Shown: one piece after another, positions 12,040 to 22,288 of the stretch | How the letters are laid out: each line of letters starts with the position of its first letter | How positions within the stretch are numbered: position 1 is the stretch's first letter | Source: Rhizophagus sp. LPA8_4_AMF | Taxonomy: Eukaryota > Glomeromycota > Glomeromycetes > Glomerales > Glomeraceae | Assembly (NCBI GenBank): GCA_021464525.1 | Contig: JADRCO010001127.1 | Span: 1 to 22,288, forward strand | Length of the DNA stretch: 22,288 nt | Direction: 5' to 3' | Notes under the pieces: model-generated | What the model was told of the DNA's origin: nothing | Database searches by the model: none | The model's input: the letters and a program-made list of their open reading frames with translations, nothing else | Position numbers and translations under genes: made by a program

Positions 12040-13348
12040 TTAAGACCTTAATTTTTCATTAACTAAATCTTCAGTATACTTCCATAATTTTTCGGCTAGT
12101 TCATCATTTTCAGAATTCGCGCTTCTTTTTCCGACTTCACCAGATGGTACAAAATACATTCCACGATAATTTTTTTCAACAATTTCAGGGCTCGTAGCAG
12201 CATATAATTGTGTCAAAGCTCCATCTTCAGGTGATTTTGCAAATAAACTTGCAAACCCAAGGGAAACTTTTGCAATGATTCCATAAGTATCGACTAATCC
12301 TCTTGATAATTCAGTTTTAACAAATCCTAATAATAAAGAAATTTATTAGATTTTTTTTAAAAAAAAAAATTATTTTGAATATAAATTGTAAATACAGTAT
12401 ACCTGGATGAATTGAATTTACATAAACTTCTTTGCCTTCAAGTCGCTTTGCTAATGAATTGGAATAAAGAATGTTGGCAAGTTTTGATACAGCATAACGT
12501 TGAAAAGTCGATTGAGCATCTTTTTGATTAATTTTGTCAAATTCAATTCCCGCAGCAGGTGCACTAAAATGTGCATAACTTTTTTTTTTTCAAAAAAAAA
12601 AAAAAAAATTTTATAAATATTTGTTTGATTATTTGAGAATTTGCTTAAAATAAAATTAATTTAATTGGTTAACCTGCTGACGTTCACGATACGAGAAGGC
12701 ACTGAAGCTTCAATTTTAGGAAGAAGAGTTTGTGTGAAAAGCTAAAAATATATGATTAAGATACGTATATATATTTTCTTATTTTCTTTATAGTGAATGA
12801 TTTATTAAAACACTGAACTTACAAAATGTCCAACGTGATTCACACCAAATTGGTCTTGAATTCCATCTTCAGTTAATGTCCATGCACTAAAAAAAAATTT
12901 TTTTTTAGGTCATTTATTCGAAATTAAGATAGTAATGAAATAAACTTACGTAGCCATAATTCCAGCATTATTGACACTAAAAAGGGAAAAGGTTTAATAA
13001 ATATTGTATAATATAAAAAAAAAAGTAATAATTTTTTTTTTTAACTAACAGAATATGTAATGGTAAATTTTTCGCAAGAAAATTTTCAGCGGATTGTTTT
13101 ACATTTTTAAGACTAACTAAATCCAAATGTAAATATTCCACTTGATTATTTCCGGTTTCTTTTTTGATACGTTCAACTGCACCTTCACCACGTTCTTTAC
13201 TACGACTTGCAACAAATACGTGAGCGTTTTTACGAGCTAATTCTCTTGCTGTAATGTACCCAACTCCTGTGTTTCCGCCAGTGACAATTGCCACTTTTCC
13301 GGATAAGTCAGGAATATCTCCAAATGTAAAATGTTTTTTTCCAAACAT
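12040..13348 (-). CDS. Short-chain dehydrogenase/reductase, retinol-dehydrogenase/WWOX-like
   Basis: NAD(P)-dependent oxidoreductase of the classical SDR fold; the substrate cannot be read from sequence. The model is 306 aa in six exons: 13348-13050, 12976-12950, 12886-12823, 12741-12674, 12578-12403 and 12326-12040. All are in frame, with introns of 63-95 bases. The Rossmann cofactor motif TGGNTGVG is at 23-30, NNAG at 102-105, the catalytic Asn at N125, Ser in NVSS (S152/S153), and YAVSK gives Tyr181 and Lys185, so the full catalytic tetrad is present. The conserved SIHPG just before the last intron is typical of RDH11/WWOX-like and fungal relatives. No N-terminal signal or membrane anchor is evident, so it is probably cytosolic. 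The length is normal for the family and it looks intact. It lies on the same strand as the NRAMP gene upstream, with a 352-base gap that should hold its promoter. Confidence 0.93.
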
Positions 13349-13700
13349 AATTAATGGAAAGAAAAGTTATTAAAAAGAATTCCTTGCAAAAGAATTTTTT
13401 ATCATTTTTTTTTGTTGATCATTTAAGGAAAAGAATGATATTCTGTTTTTGCTAGAGGTTAAGCCGCAATTCCGAAAGTTACATAATAAGATGTACAAGT
13501 TTTTTCTTTGTGATCTCAATATAATAAGGAACTTTATTAGACATTAAAAATTTATCATTCTGAAAACAGTCTATTAATTAATTCTAAATTAGGAGGGAAA
13601 AAAATTTTGTGATTTGCTAGGAAAATTAATTAATTATAACTTAATTAAATAAAAATTTAAAACTTAAACTTAGGAAAATACATAATTGAAAATTTGTAAA
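13349..13700. other. Spacer between SDR start and NRAMP stop
   Basis: This 352-base stretch must carry both the SDR promoter and the 3' end of the NRAMP transcript. I see only poly-A/T runs and no further ORF or clear site. No perfect AATAAA for the NRAMP gene stands out here. Confidence 0.5.
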
Positions 13701-15680
13701 TCAATCTTGTCTATCTGGGATATTATCAATCTTTAAAAGATCTCTTGTCCCTTTAATTGGCAAAAGAGTAATATAAACTAAAAAAGTAAAATAAATTCCT
13801 CCACAAATATATCCTAAAAATAAATTTGGCATCTTATTTAATTGCTTTAAAAATAAAATCAAGTTTGTTCCAATAATAACTAATGTTATAATCCATGAAA
13901 TAAATCTCCAAAAATCATTGGTTTTAAAATTTTTTCCCATAACTGATTTTGAATTAGTAAGTTTCATCAATGGGATCAATGCTGTAGGAAGGCAAAGACT
14001 TTGAAGAACATTTAAAATTTCTCCCATATTATCAAAATCATTAACCTAATAATTGTAAATTTCTTTTTTAATATATACAATAAAAAAAACTACTTGTTAC
14101 TGAAATTATATCATCTTACCGAATATACTGCTACAAACATAGAAGGCATTAATGCAATAGACCGAGTGATCAAAAGACGATGCCATGATTTATTAAAGAT
14201 TTTTCCAAAAAATCCTTCAATAACATATTGTCCTGCTAAAGTTCCTGTTATTGTAGAACTACTTCCAGCTGCCAACAACCCAAGTGCCCATAAATACCGT
14301 GATGCATCTCCCAAGGTGTTTGCTAAAACATCAGCCGCGTCATATAACCCTGGTAAAGGCTTATCTTCATCAGGAGAATAAAAAACTTTGGCAAAAACTG
14401 TAACAATCGCCATATTTATTAAATAAGAAAAAAATAATGCTATTCCACTCTCGAGAGAAAAATAAAAGTTGGCTTCTTTGATTTTGGAATTAGATGCATT
14501 ATTTGTTCTACGTGTCATTACTAGTTTTATTTAAGAAAAAATTTGTCGTTACAATTCATGATAATCAATAATAATTAAAAGGTGCATAATCAAACTTACC
14601 TAGTGCCGAATGAAGATATAAATTATGCGGCATTATAACTAAATATTTGAATTTTTTTAGTTAATTGCTCTAATTCAATAATATTTCTTAAAATTCACGA
14701 GAAATGATTTATAAACTATTTACATGCGCCTATAATTGCTACAGCTTCTACAAAAGCCTTTTTCGGAATAGTAGGAATTAAAGTTCCTTTAATTATTTCT
14801 ACAACATCAGGATCACACATAAACATTTCAAACCAAAAGCAAATTGCCATCGTACTAATTGATACCATGAACAATGCCTCGAGTTTTCTCACGCCGTAGC
14901 TTTGTAATACCATAAATGTGAATGTATCCATTGCCGTTAAAAATGTACCCACCCAAAGTGGTATTCCAAAGAGAATCTTAAGAGCGATCGCTGTTCCAAC
15001 TATCTCTTGAATATCCGAACCGATAATCGCAATTTCTGTTATTAACCAAAATGCAATGGATACTGGACGCGGATAGTATTGTCTAATCAATTGCGCGAGG
15101 TGTTTTCCTGTCACGACACCTAATCTTGCTGACAAACATTGTATTAATTGACCAGCAATGTGCGCAGTTAACAGTAACCAAAGCTAATTAAAAAAAAAAA
15201 TTCGGGGTTCAATTACAACCTTAGTAAATGCACATAAGAAAATAAATAAAAATACCAAGGAGTATCCTGCAACAGCACCGGATTGAAGATCCGCTTCTAG
15301 GTTACCAGGATCTAAATATGCTATAGACATTAGGAGTCCTAAAAAGTGAAAATAATAACAATTGTAAGAATCACTATACACACAATTTTTCATATTTTCA
15401 ATCGCGAATAAAATAATGCATTAAAAAAGTAAAAGCTAAGTTCAAACCATTCTTGAACGATACGCTTAATTAAGATCATATAATGAAACTCACCAGGGCC
15501 GGTATATTTCCATAATTTTCTCCACGAGAACGTATCTTCTATTTCTCCCGTATCAATTTCAGCTTCAATTAATCTCTCTTCAAATGATATAGCATTCCGT
15601 GCCTTCGATTTTGTAGCTTGATTTATGCTAGGATTTTGAAGGAGTGGCGAAGTTTCAGTTACTATTTTCCCTTGTTGCAT
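13701..15680 (-). CDS. NRAMP-family divalent metal transporter (Smf-like)
   Basis: Proton-coupled importer of Mn2+/Fe2+ and similar ions (known for Smf1-3 and DMT1). The model is 504 aa in six exons: 15680-15494, 15338-15256, 15183-14724, 14638-14600, 14520-14120 and 14045-13701. All are in frame. About 60 hydrophilic cytosolic residues come first, then GPG and the metal site YLDPGN (70-75, with Asp72 and Asn75) in helix 1. The second half of the site, AFIMPHN, gives Ala243 and Met246 in helix 6. Keeping that Met argues for a transition-metal transporter rather than the Mg/Al-type relatives that lack it. Later segments ([11 protein letters not shown], the TRSIA stretch, FLNVLQSL-like LNVLQSL) match the family order. 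About 11-12 membrane helices are expected. Phe244 replaces the usual Val, and that codon spans the intron-3 junction, so the junction deserves a check. The target membrane (plasma, vacuole, endosome) cannot be told. Confidence 0.95.
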
Positions 15681-17277
15681 TATTCTTAATATTTGTGTAA
15701 ATTAATTATTATAAATAAAATAAAAATAATAAAAACGAAAATATTTTAAATCTAAGTAAGAAAGTCTATTTTTATATATTCCGATTTTAATGAAAATTTT
15801 CATATGGTGAATTCCATTAATGATCTGCTCTACAAAGTATCTACATTAGTATAGATAATTTCCACCTATCAGCACATATATATATTTAAATTAAAATTAC
15901 TATTTTTGAAATAAGAATTTTAAAGTTCTAACAGATCAGGAAATCATTTATCATTTTGGATTTTTATATTTGAAATTTTAATTACTGTAAATAGTTTAGT
16001 TGATAAATGTTGTTAAAATTGGCTAGTTTGTATTTAATTATGTAATAAAAACTATATCATTATTACATATTATTTTCTTTCCTACTGGATTATCATTATA
16101 ATTAGAAGGAAAACTATGAGACATTGATTGAATACAAAATCTTTACTATCTTATAATTCCTTAAACACAAGTTCTATGCTGTAAAAAGGATATCAATATT
16201 TTTTTCGTTGAAAAAATCATTTATTCATTAACTATAGTAAATAATATGCATATGTAAATTCATGTTTCTTATGATTGTAAATTACCAGTTTTGTCTTAAT
16301 TTTATAACCACTTTTACAGTGTGTAACCTATCCCCGAGCTGATCGACTCGGATTAATTGGGAATTTGCTAATCACTCTATCAGATATTCAGCAAAAATGG
16401 GGGAATAAACACAAGGGATTTACATGATATAAAATAACAAAAAACCACAAAATAATTTCAATTTGAATAGATTGTGACTGGGCAAATCATCATATGTGTG
16501 CATTAATTCACATCAAACAGGATTCCAAATTGAACAAAATTTTTATATCATATTTTATAGAACTGTGTATCCCTAGAAAATATTTCACACGAGAAAGGTT
16601 ATTAGTTGTTGAGAAAACTGATTAAACTACACAAAGAAATAAATTCAATTTTACATTATAATCTAATGATCAAAATAACGTCAAATTAATTTATATTATT
16701 GGTTAGAACTTAGAAATTCAATGTGTATGATAATTCCCGGATTCAAAATAAAAATAAACATTTTTAAATATATTCATATTATTTTTGAAATAAAAAAATA
16801 ATGCCCATAAATCAATATTTAAATTTTAATATTTAATAAAGTATATTATGAATTTTTTATAAATAAAATTTCAGCCGCTTAACATTTATTTATCAGCGCA
16901 ATTATTTTCTTAATACACAATAGTATTTGAATACCTGAATCTTGAAATCTTAGTATTGACAATTAGTCAGCTACCAATTTTAAAAGTTTCAAGCAGGAAA
17001 GATATCATTGAACGAAAAATAATTTTATTGTTAATGCATTTCTACTTATTTATATTACTATATTAGTAATATTACTCACTACACTAATAAATTTTGATGA
17101 GAATAGTTCTACAATCTATGTAACACATACGGTTAAAAAAAATGGTATACACTAAATTGTTCCATTGAAGTAATTTAAAATTAATCGGAAGTAACCTAAA
17201 GTTTTTAAAATGTCCGAGAGAGTAGGAAAAAAGGTTTAATTTATTCTTATAAAATTAATTATCACAAAAATATAAAT
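15681..17277. other. Noncoding spacer upstream of NRAMP
   Basis: About 1.6 kb without a plausible gene. The first few hundred bases should hold the NRAMP promoter. A less AT-rich patch around 16320-16420 contains a small hairpin (CCGAG 16334-16338 with CTCGG 16347-16351, eight-base loop). I found no repeat, RNA gene or mobile-element signature. Confidence 0.5.
17240..17245 (-). terminator. Candidate poly(A) signal of the 345-aa gene
   Basis: Minus-strand AATAAA, 33 bases after the stop codon. The position is sensible, but the motif is weak on its own in AT-rich DNA. Confidence 0.35.
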
Positions 17278-18315
17278 TTATGTATTTACCATATTAGACA
17301 CTTGCAAAGCAGCCCTCATAGTACGATTATAATCCTTACATTCTCGGCTAACATTATTCCATTTCTTTTGAATGGTTAATGTGACTAATCTTGAAGGACG
17401 TTCTCCATCACTATTGTCAAGCCGTTCAAGTTTTACTATGAGATCGTTAAGAGAAGTAATTTGTTCTTCCCAGAAATTTAAGATATCACAAGAATCGTGA
17501 ATGATTGAACTAAGATTTCCATTTAATGAACAAATCTGAGTAATTAGCTCGTCTCTTTCTATAATCAGCTTTCTATTAAGAACATCAATCTCGTTATTTC
17601 TATTATTATATGCATATTTTGATCCTAAAGCAATTACGCCAGTTGCTCCAGCCATAATCAATCCTCCTTCCAAAATAGATTCAATAAGAGGTATGGTTAA
17701 AGAAGCTCCTCCAGTTAATGGTGCCGCAATAATAGAAGCTGTTGTGCCCAATATAGCAGCTCCAGTTCCAAATTTGTAAGCAGTCTTAAGAAATTTTTGT
17801 TCAAATTCTCTGTTTTCTAATTCGTTAACAACATTAGAATTCATTGCTCTAGCATTTGTCTGAATGTCATTGCTATATTGAACACTTTCGTTTTGTACAT
17901 TGACTAATTTTGCCATAACATTACTAATGTTTGCTTTTAATTCTTCAGTTTTAGCCTTATTCTTTTTAGCATCTTCCAAAGTTAACTTCAAAAAATCTAA
18001 AAGTTCCTCTTTTGTAAAACTTGGATCTGCACAAGCAACAGCAAATACTACAACTTCTTCAGCATATTTTGATAATTTATCGCTCTGATTAATCGACTCC
18101 TTTGCATATTCTTGAAATTTTTCACTTTGCTCTTTAATTTCACTGATTTTTTGAGAAACGAAATTATTTTCATTTTCTAATAGACTACATTGTGCAAATT
18201 CCTTAACAGCTTTTGACATTGCATTCCCAAGTGATTGCATATTAGGAGTGTCATTATTTCCGTTAGTATCTTCTAAGCCAGTCATTTTTTTAACTTTAGT
18301 GAAAAAATCAAACAT
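17278..18315 (-). CDS. Helical coiled-coil protein with central hydrophobic hairpin (ApoL / alpha-pore-former-like layout)
   Basis: Intronless 345-aa ORF that I cannot assign to a named family. Residues 40-175 are charged, heptad-rich helix (Lys/Glu/Asn/Gln). Residues 183-232 are strongly hydrophobic and Gly/Ala-rich, with two membrane-length stretches split around APLTGGASL (198-206). Residues 235-300 are coiled coil again. A basic helical end carries QKKWNNVSRECKDYNR. There is no N-terminal signal peptide. This layout is seen in apolipoprotein-L-like proteins and in ClyA/HBL/Xax-type helical pore formers; that is a resemblance, not an identification. The next gene upstream encodes a divergent relative with the same APxTGGASL block and a similar KKQW motif near its end. 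A GT (ATG|GTAAAT) just before the stop could be a splice donor, so a further 3' exon is possible. The ORF looks intact. Confidence 0.85.
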   Translation of the reverse strand: MFDFFTKVKKMTGLEDTNGNNDTPNMQSLGNAMSKAVKEFAQCSLLENENNFVSQKISEIKEQSEKFQEYAKESINQSDKLSKYAEEVVVFAVACADPSFTKEELLDFLKLTLEDAKKNKAKTEELKANISNVMAKLVNVQNESVQYSNDIQTNARAMNSNVVNELENREFEQKFLKTAYKFGTGAAILGTTASIIAAPLTGGASLTIPLIESILEGGLIMAGATGVIALGSKYAYNNRNNEIDVLNRKLIIERDELITQICSLNGNLSSIIHDSCDILNFWEEQITSLNDLIVKLERLDNSDGERPSRLVTLTIQKKWNNVSRECKDYNRTMRAALQVSNMVNT

Positions 18316-18744
18316 AGTTTTTTTTTAATAAAAAAATAATTTTTTTTAGAAAAAGAAAAAAAAAACAATAAAAAAAACGATAAAGTAATCAAAAGTAGAT
18401 CGTACCTTGTAAAGATAAAAGAATAAAATAAAAAAAGAATTGTATATTTATTTTCTTTGTTATTTTATATGTATTTTATATGTTATTATATGCATAGCGG
18501 TGTGAAATCATCCTTTGTTTTCTATATTTAGAATTTTGATGAACAAATCACGAGGATTTTCTTGCTGTGCCCGAAGTAGTATTTTTTATTATCAAAGCCC
18601 CAAGGGTCAAAGGAAATACATATATAATTTACAATTTCAATAAATAAATAAAAATAAAATCTTAGATAGATCTACATACAATAGTTTATACTTTATATCT
18701 ACTAATATCATAATTTATATTTTCTGTGTTAAAGAAAGATGTAA
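18316..18744. other. Spacer between the two tandem helical-protein genes
   Basis: It holds long A/T tracts directly before the 345-aa gene (about 18317-18380), which may be part of its promoter or 5' leader. A minus-strand AATAAA (18585-18590) lies 155 bases past the 340-aa gene's stop and could end that transcript. No ORF is present. Confidence 0.5.
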
Positions 18745-19990
18745 TTATTTACATTCAAAGATTACTTCTCCGTTACTCGCACTAACATTTGAGTTACGTC
18801 TCTCACTTAATAAAGGTTTTATTGAATCTATATAAGACTCAAACAATTGTTGTATTCGAGACCATTGTTTTTTCATTGCGGTACTTTTCATTCGAGACAT
18901 TCGAAAAGTAATATTCTGAACATCATGTTCGTACTTTTCAATAATTTTGTTGATATCTTCAGCTTCTTTTTGGAAAAATTCATCAAAAGAACTGAATTTA
19001 TCTACCATTGTTACAAGTCCCGCAATTGCAATTCTGATATGAGTTTTAGTTTCTTCGATTCGTTTTAATTCAAGTTCAGTAGACTTAGCTTTATCACTAA
19101 ATTGAACACTTGTTATGGACGTTCCAATCATTGCACCAGCTGAACTGACTCCCAGAGCTCCAATAACAGCCAAAGAAGCTCCACCTTAAAAAAAATAGAC
19201 ATCTTTTATTTAAGTTTGTTCAAAATAAAAAGAACAGAATGAGTTGAATTATCCATTTACCTGTGAATGGTGCTGCAGCGATGGCTAGTCCTGTTCCAAC
19301 CCCCGTACCGATTGCTGCGAACATATGATTAGTTGATTCTTTTCTAGCATCTTTTACATCTTTTTCTAATTCTTTTTCTATACTATTAGAACGATTAAAC
19401 TCTTCAAGATCATTACAAACATTTTTGATTATAGCTAAGATATCACAATAACTTTTTGTCAATTTGGCTGAGCTATTTTTATTAGATATCGCAGCCTGAT
19501 ATTGAGATTTCATGGCTTCAATAAAATCCGTTCCTGAAACATCTTCTTCCTGTAATATTTCAACATACCTAAATAATTGATTAATAAATAATTAAAATGT
19601 AAAAGATAGGACAAAATAGATCGTTTAAATTATTTATATAACCTACTCTTTAAAATCTGACGCATATGCAGCCATAATTCTACTGTCTTTGATACTATCA
19701 ACCGTCAACTCATTATATATCCTAGCTTGTTCAATAAGTTCTTTAATTTTATTATTTAGAAAGGCATTTCTTATATTTTCATTGGAACATAAACTTAAAT
19801 GTTCGAGGACATTGCGTACTGCTTGTTCTAAACCATCGGTACCTGGAATAGGTGGATTCCTAAAATCATTAACATGAACCAATGTTTTTGGAGCTAGACC
19901 AGGAACGTTTTCCTAAAAGTAAGAAATTTTTTATTAGAGGATACTATAAAACCATATCACATTTTATGGAAACGTACTTACAGTTACCAT
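18745..19990 (-). CDS. Second helical coiled-coil/hydrophobic-hairpin protein, four exons
   Basis: The model is 340 aa in exons 19990-19982, 19912-19647, 19568-19261 and 19184-18745. All are in frame, with introns of 69-78 bases. The first exon is only nine bases (Met-Val-Thr); it is chosen because exon 2 has no early in-frame Met and the donor GTAAGT is strong. Residues 1-25 are Pro-rich and extended. Residues 30-175 are helical with heptads. Residues 175-221 form a hydrophobic Gly/Ala-rich hairpin containing APFTGGASL (191-199). Residues 222-320 are coiled coil with KKQWSRIQQLFESYIDS near the end. The C-terminus is polar. It shares its length, architecture, hairpin block and C-terminal KKQW-type motif with the 345-aa gene next door, so I infer an old tandem duplication. 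Overall identity is low by eye. No known family was recognised with confidence, and apolipoprotein-L-like or helical pore-former-like is the nearest description. It looks intact. Confidence 0.82.
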
Positions 19991-22288
19991 TTTGTCAATC
20001 CTGGAAAACCTAGAGTTTGTTAATATATCAAATAAAAAAACGAAAAGTCTTAATAAGACCTATCGAACGGAGTTTGCGGGAGAATTTATATTCAAAATGG
20101 TAAACATAATGAATGATACGTGCCCGTGGATTGTGCGTGTCAAAAATTGCCAAATGATACAGTTTCATTGTGTAACTGATCATCATTCACTCCGATCTTA
20201 TATCATATATCATAGATACTCGTGATAGATATGCTTTGTAACGTGAGGTGAGAAAATTGCTTTTATTTATTCTAAAAATTTTTTTGTTGTTATTGGCAAT
20301 TGATGGCTGAAGGACTGATAACCTTTTGTATGAGTTTATGCTCTGTCAATTAATCAAACATTCCTGTTTACAGGAAATGCATGAGTTGTCTTTTTGTAGT
20401 GATTCTATTCTTGTAAGTAAAGTACTGTTGCTTAATATTTGAGGAGTTGTCTACTAAAGGACAAAAAATTGCTGTTAATTAACGAGTTCTGGGTCTGGGA
20501 GAATTCTACATCAGCTCAAAGTGGAATCGTCGACTATATCAGAACACATTACTTTAATGGAATGGCATGATCCTTACGATTTGTTAACATATAGTACGAG
20601 AGCACTAATGTATTCTTTTTCCTTTTTTTCTTTTGTCTTTCAGAACTGATACTGTTGTGAAATAACAAATCATTCAAGAGATTACAAGCCATCTATAATA
20701 GAATATTCATTACCAAAAAAAAAACTCACAGCAAGAGCACAGTCAAGAAAATTTATTGATTTGGGATAGTGATTTTAAATGAGGATATTCATATAAGTAC
20801 GAAGGTGCACGAATATGTGATACTACTTGATCAGATTGTGGATGGCCCATTGTTTGGATGGAACAAATAAAATTTCAGTACCTATCAGACACCTTCCTAT
20901 TCGTACAATCAATAAGTATTTCTAGTCATTAAAATGAAAGAAGTTCTGAAGGCCTCCCTTCATTCCCTCATCGATCCATCTTACTAGTTCTCTCTTCTAC
21001 TTTTGATAAAAATTCTTCAAATGTCATAACTCTAGGTCATTCTGAGTAGCATACTTAGTCATAGACTTCATAATATATTGCCGTTATTTTTGACCTTTCC
21101 AACAAGAATCTTTGAATTAGTTGAGATGTATGATCTAAGTTAGTGGTAGAAGTTGAAATAATGAGATTCAGAAGTGAATAAATAAAATTATAATTTATCA
21201 ACATATTTCTTTTATTGAATTCAGATTAAGTATTATAAGCCAAGTCCAATATGATAACGATAACCATTTGGCAATCTTGAATTATATATTAAATGCTAAA
21301 ACAATTGCATGCAATAAACATTAAAACATTCTGCTAATAATTAAAATTCCTAATGCTTTATACATATTCTTTGCTCGGTGGCTATAAACTCATTAAGAGC
21401 AATTTCTTTGTTCATTAATTTATGTCTGTCAGTATTAATTTATCAAAATCTAGATTACTAGAATCTCTAGAAGCTTTAAGTAAATTTGTTTAGGGCATAA
21501 GCATTCTAATATTTCAACTGCTTTGTAATTCGAGAATCCATATTGGCAGAGATGGTTTGTTCATATGAAAATATTAAATAGAGTCAATAAAACTAAAAGT
21601 GATAAAAAAAATGCTAGAATCTTTCACAATGACAACGCTAACTTTATTAGTGAATTAATTAAATTGAATACTTCGCAAGTGATCCTTTACTGTGATCACG
21701 GTTTACACTTATTTCGCAACAGTAATTGCTTGACAACTGTGAAAATTTATTTATAGGTTTCGGTAGAACAAATGTTGGGTGAACTAGCGATATTAAGAAC
21801 ATATTTGAGTCGCACAAAAATAAAAATTCTAAATTAACACATACCATATGATTACTATGAAAAACAATAAACTTTGCAGATAATTTAGCTTTTTGGACTA
21901 CTTAACTCCAAACTTAGTGATTTCCTGATGCTCAATCTCACGTATTTCCACAGATAAGAATGTAAATTACACATACATAAATCTATTACTATGCTGTACA
22001 CTATAAAGCATACCATTATAAATCATAGCAAAACCCGAAAAAAAATAGGTATAAAAATAAAATATCTTTATTAATAATATATAATATTATTATTTACATT
22101 TCGTGTAAACCTATAGTTAATATTAAAAATTACAATTAAATAAAGTTACAGGAACTATCTTACGACCTTAAGGACAAGAGATATAACGAAGCACGTGACA
22201 TTTAACCAATCAAATACGACGTTATACCGAAGAAACCAATTAAATTCTTTAAAATTCTTCGCTATAACCTTATAACGAATTGAGGTGA
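19991..22288. other. Gene-poor right flank
   Basis: The first few hundred bases should hold the promoter of the 340-aa gene. Beyond that I see only short open stretches: a plus-strand one ending near 20868 (its last part reads LLDQIVDGPLFGWNK), a minus-strand one around 21000-21150, and a 63-codon plus ORF at 21565-21756. None has a recognisable domain or convincing splice context. They could be decayed coding sequence or chance. The last 130 bases contain a hairpin-like inverted repeat. Confidence 0.5.
22221..22268. repeat. Imperfect inverted repeat, 14-base arms
   Basis: GTTATACCGAAGAA (22221-22234) pairs with TTCTTCGCTATAAC (22255-22268) with one mismatch, across a 20-base loop. A CACGTG (22192-22197) lies just before it, and TATAACGAA occurs both at about 22182-22190 and at about 22270-22278. 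It may be part of a small non-autonomous element cut by the window edge, or a regulatory region of a gene beyond the window. Confidence 0.5.

Noticed and set aside
14094-14381. 95-codon plus-strand ORF.
   Set aside because: Antisense to NRAMP exon 5.
16320-16420. Possible tRNA or small structured RNA in the less AT-rich patch.
   Set aside because: There is only one five-base-pair hairpin. No cloverleaf and no tRNA box A or box B consensus could be found.
19992-20225. 77-codon plus-strand ORF divergent from the 340-aa gene.
   Set aside because: It lies in the expected promoter, with no recognisable domain and ordinary spacer composition. It is probably chance.
21565-21756. 63-codon plus-strand ORF.
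   Set aside because: No domain, no splice context and AT-driven composition. An overlapping minus-strand ORF of similar size exists at the same place.
1-22288. Retroelements, DNA transposase genes or CRISPR-like arrays.
   Set aside because: I saw no reverse transcriptase, integrase, transposase or capsid motifs, no long terminal repeats and no regularly spaced repeats on either strand.

Overview
The window looks like nuclear DNA of an AT-rich, intron-rich filamentous fungus. A Glomeromycotina (Rhizophagus-like) genome is my best guess. The reasons are very AT-rich spacers, many short GT-AG introns (61-155 bases), fungal versions of conserved eukaryotic genes, and long gene-poor stretches. 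The taxon is an inference, since no marker gene is present. All five genes I can model with confidence lie on the minus strand.

Layout from left to right: 1-2044 is an AT-rich gene desert. 2045-9755 holds one complete 27-exon gene for the TBP-removing Swi2/Snf2 ATPase Mot1/BTAF1 (1894 aa). 9756-12039 is its promoter side, with a weak, unrecognised small gene candidate (10471-10899) and a pair of ACGCGT boxes. 12040-13348 is a six-exon short-chain dehydrogenase/reductase (306 aa). 13701-15680 is a six-exon NRAMP metal transporter (504 aa). 15681-17277 is noncoding. 17278-18315 and 18745-19990 are two distantly related, tandem genes for helical coiled-coil proteins (345 and 340 aa), each with a central hydrophobic hairpin. 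19991-22288 is gene-poor and ends in a hairpin-forming segment.

The first three genes are conserved housekeeping or transport functions with no obvious joint pathway: transcription factor turnover, an oxidoreductase, and divalent metal uptake. The tandem pair is the least ordinary part. Both proteins have coiled coil - hydrophobic hairpin - coiled coil architecture and share an AP(L/F)TGGASL block in the hairpin. This layout is known from apolipoprotein-L-like and alpha-helical pore-forming proteins, but the function here is not established. Every exon junction I give was chosen by reading frame, GT-AG borders and family similarity, and each model closes in frame from start to stop.
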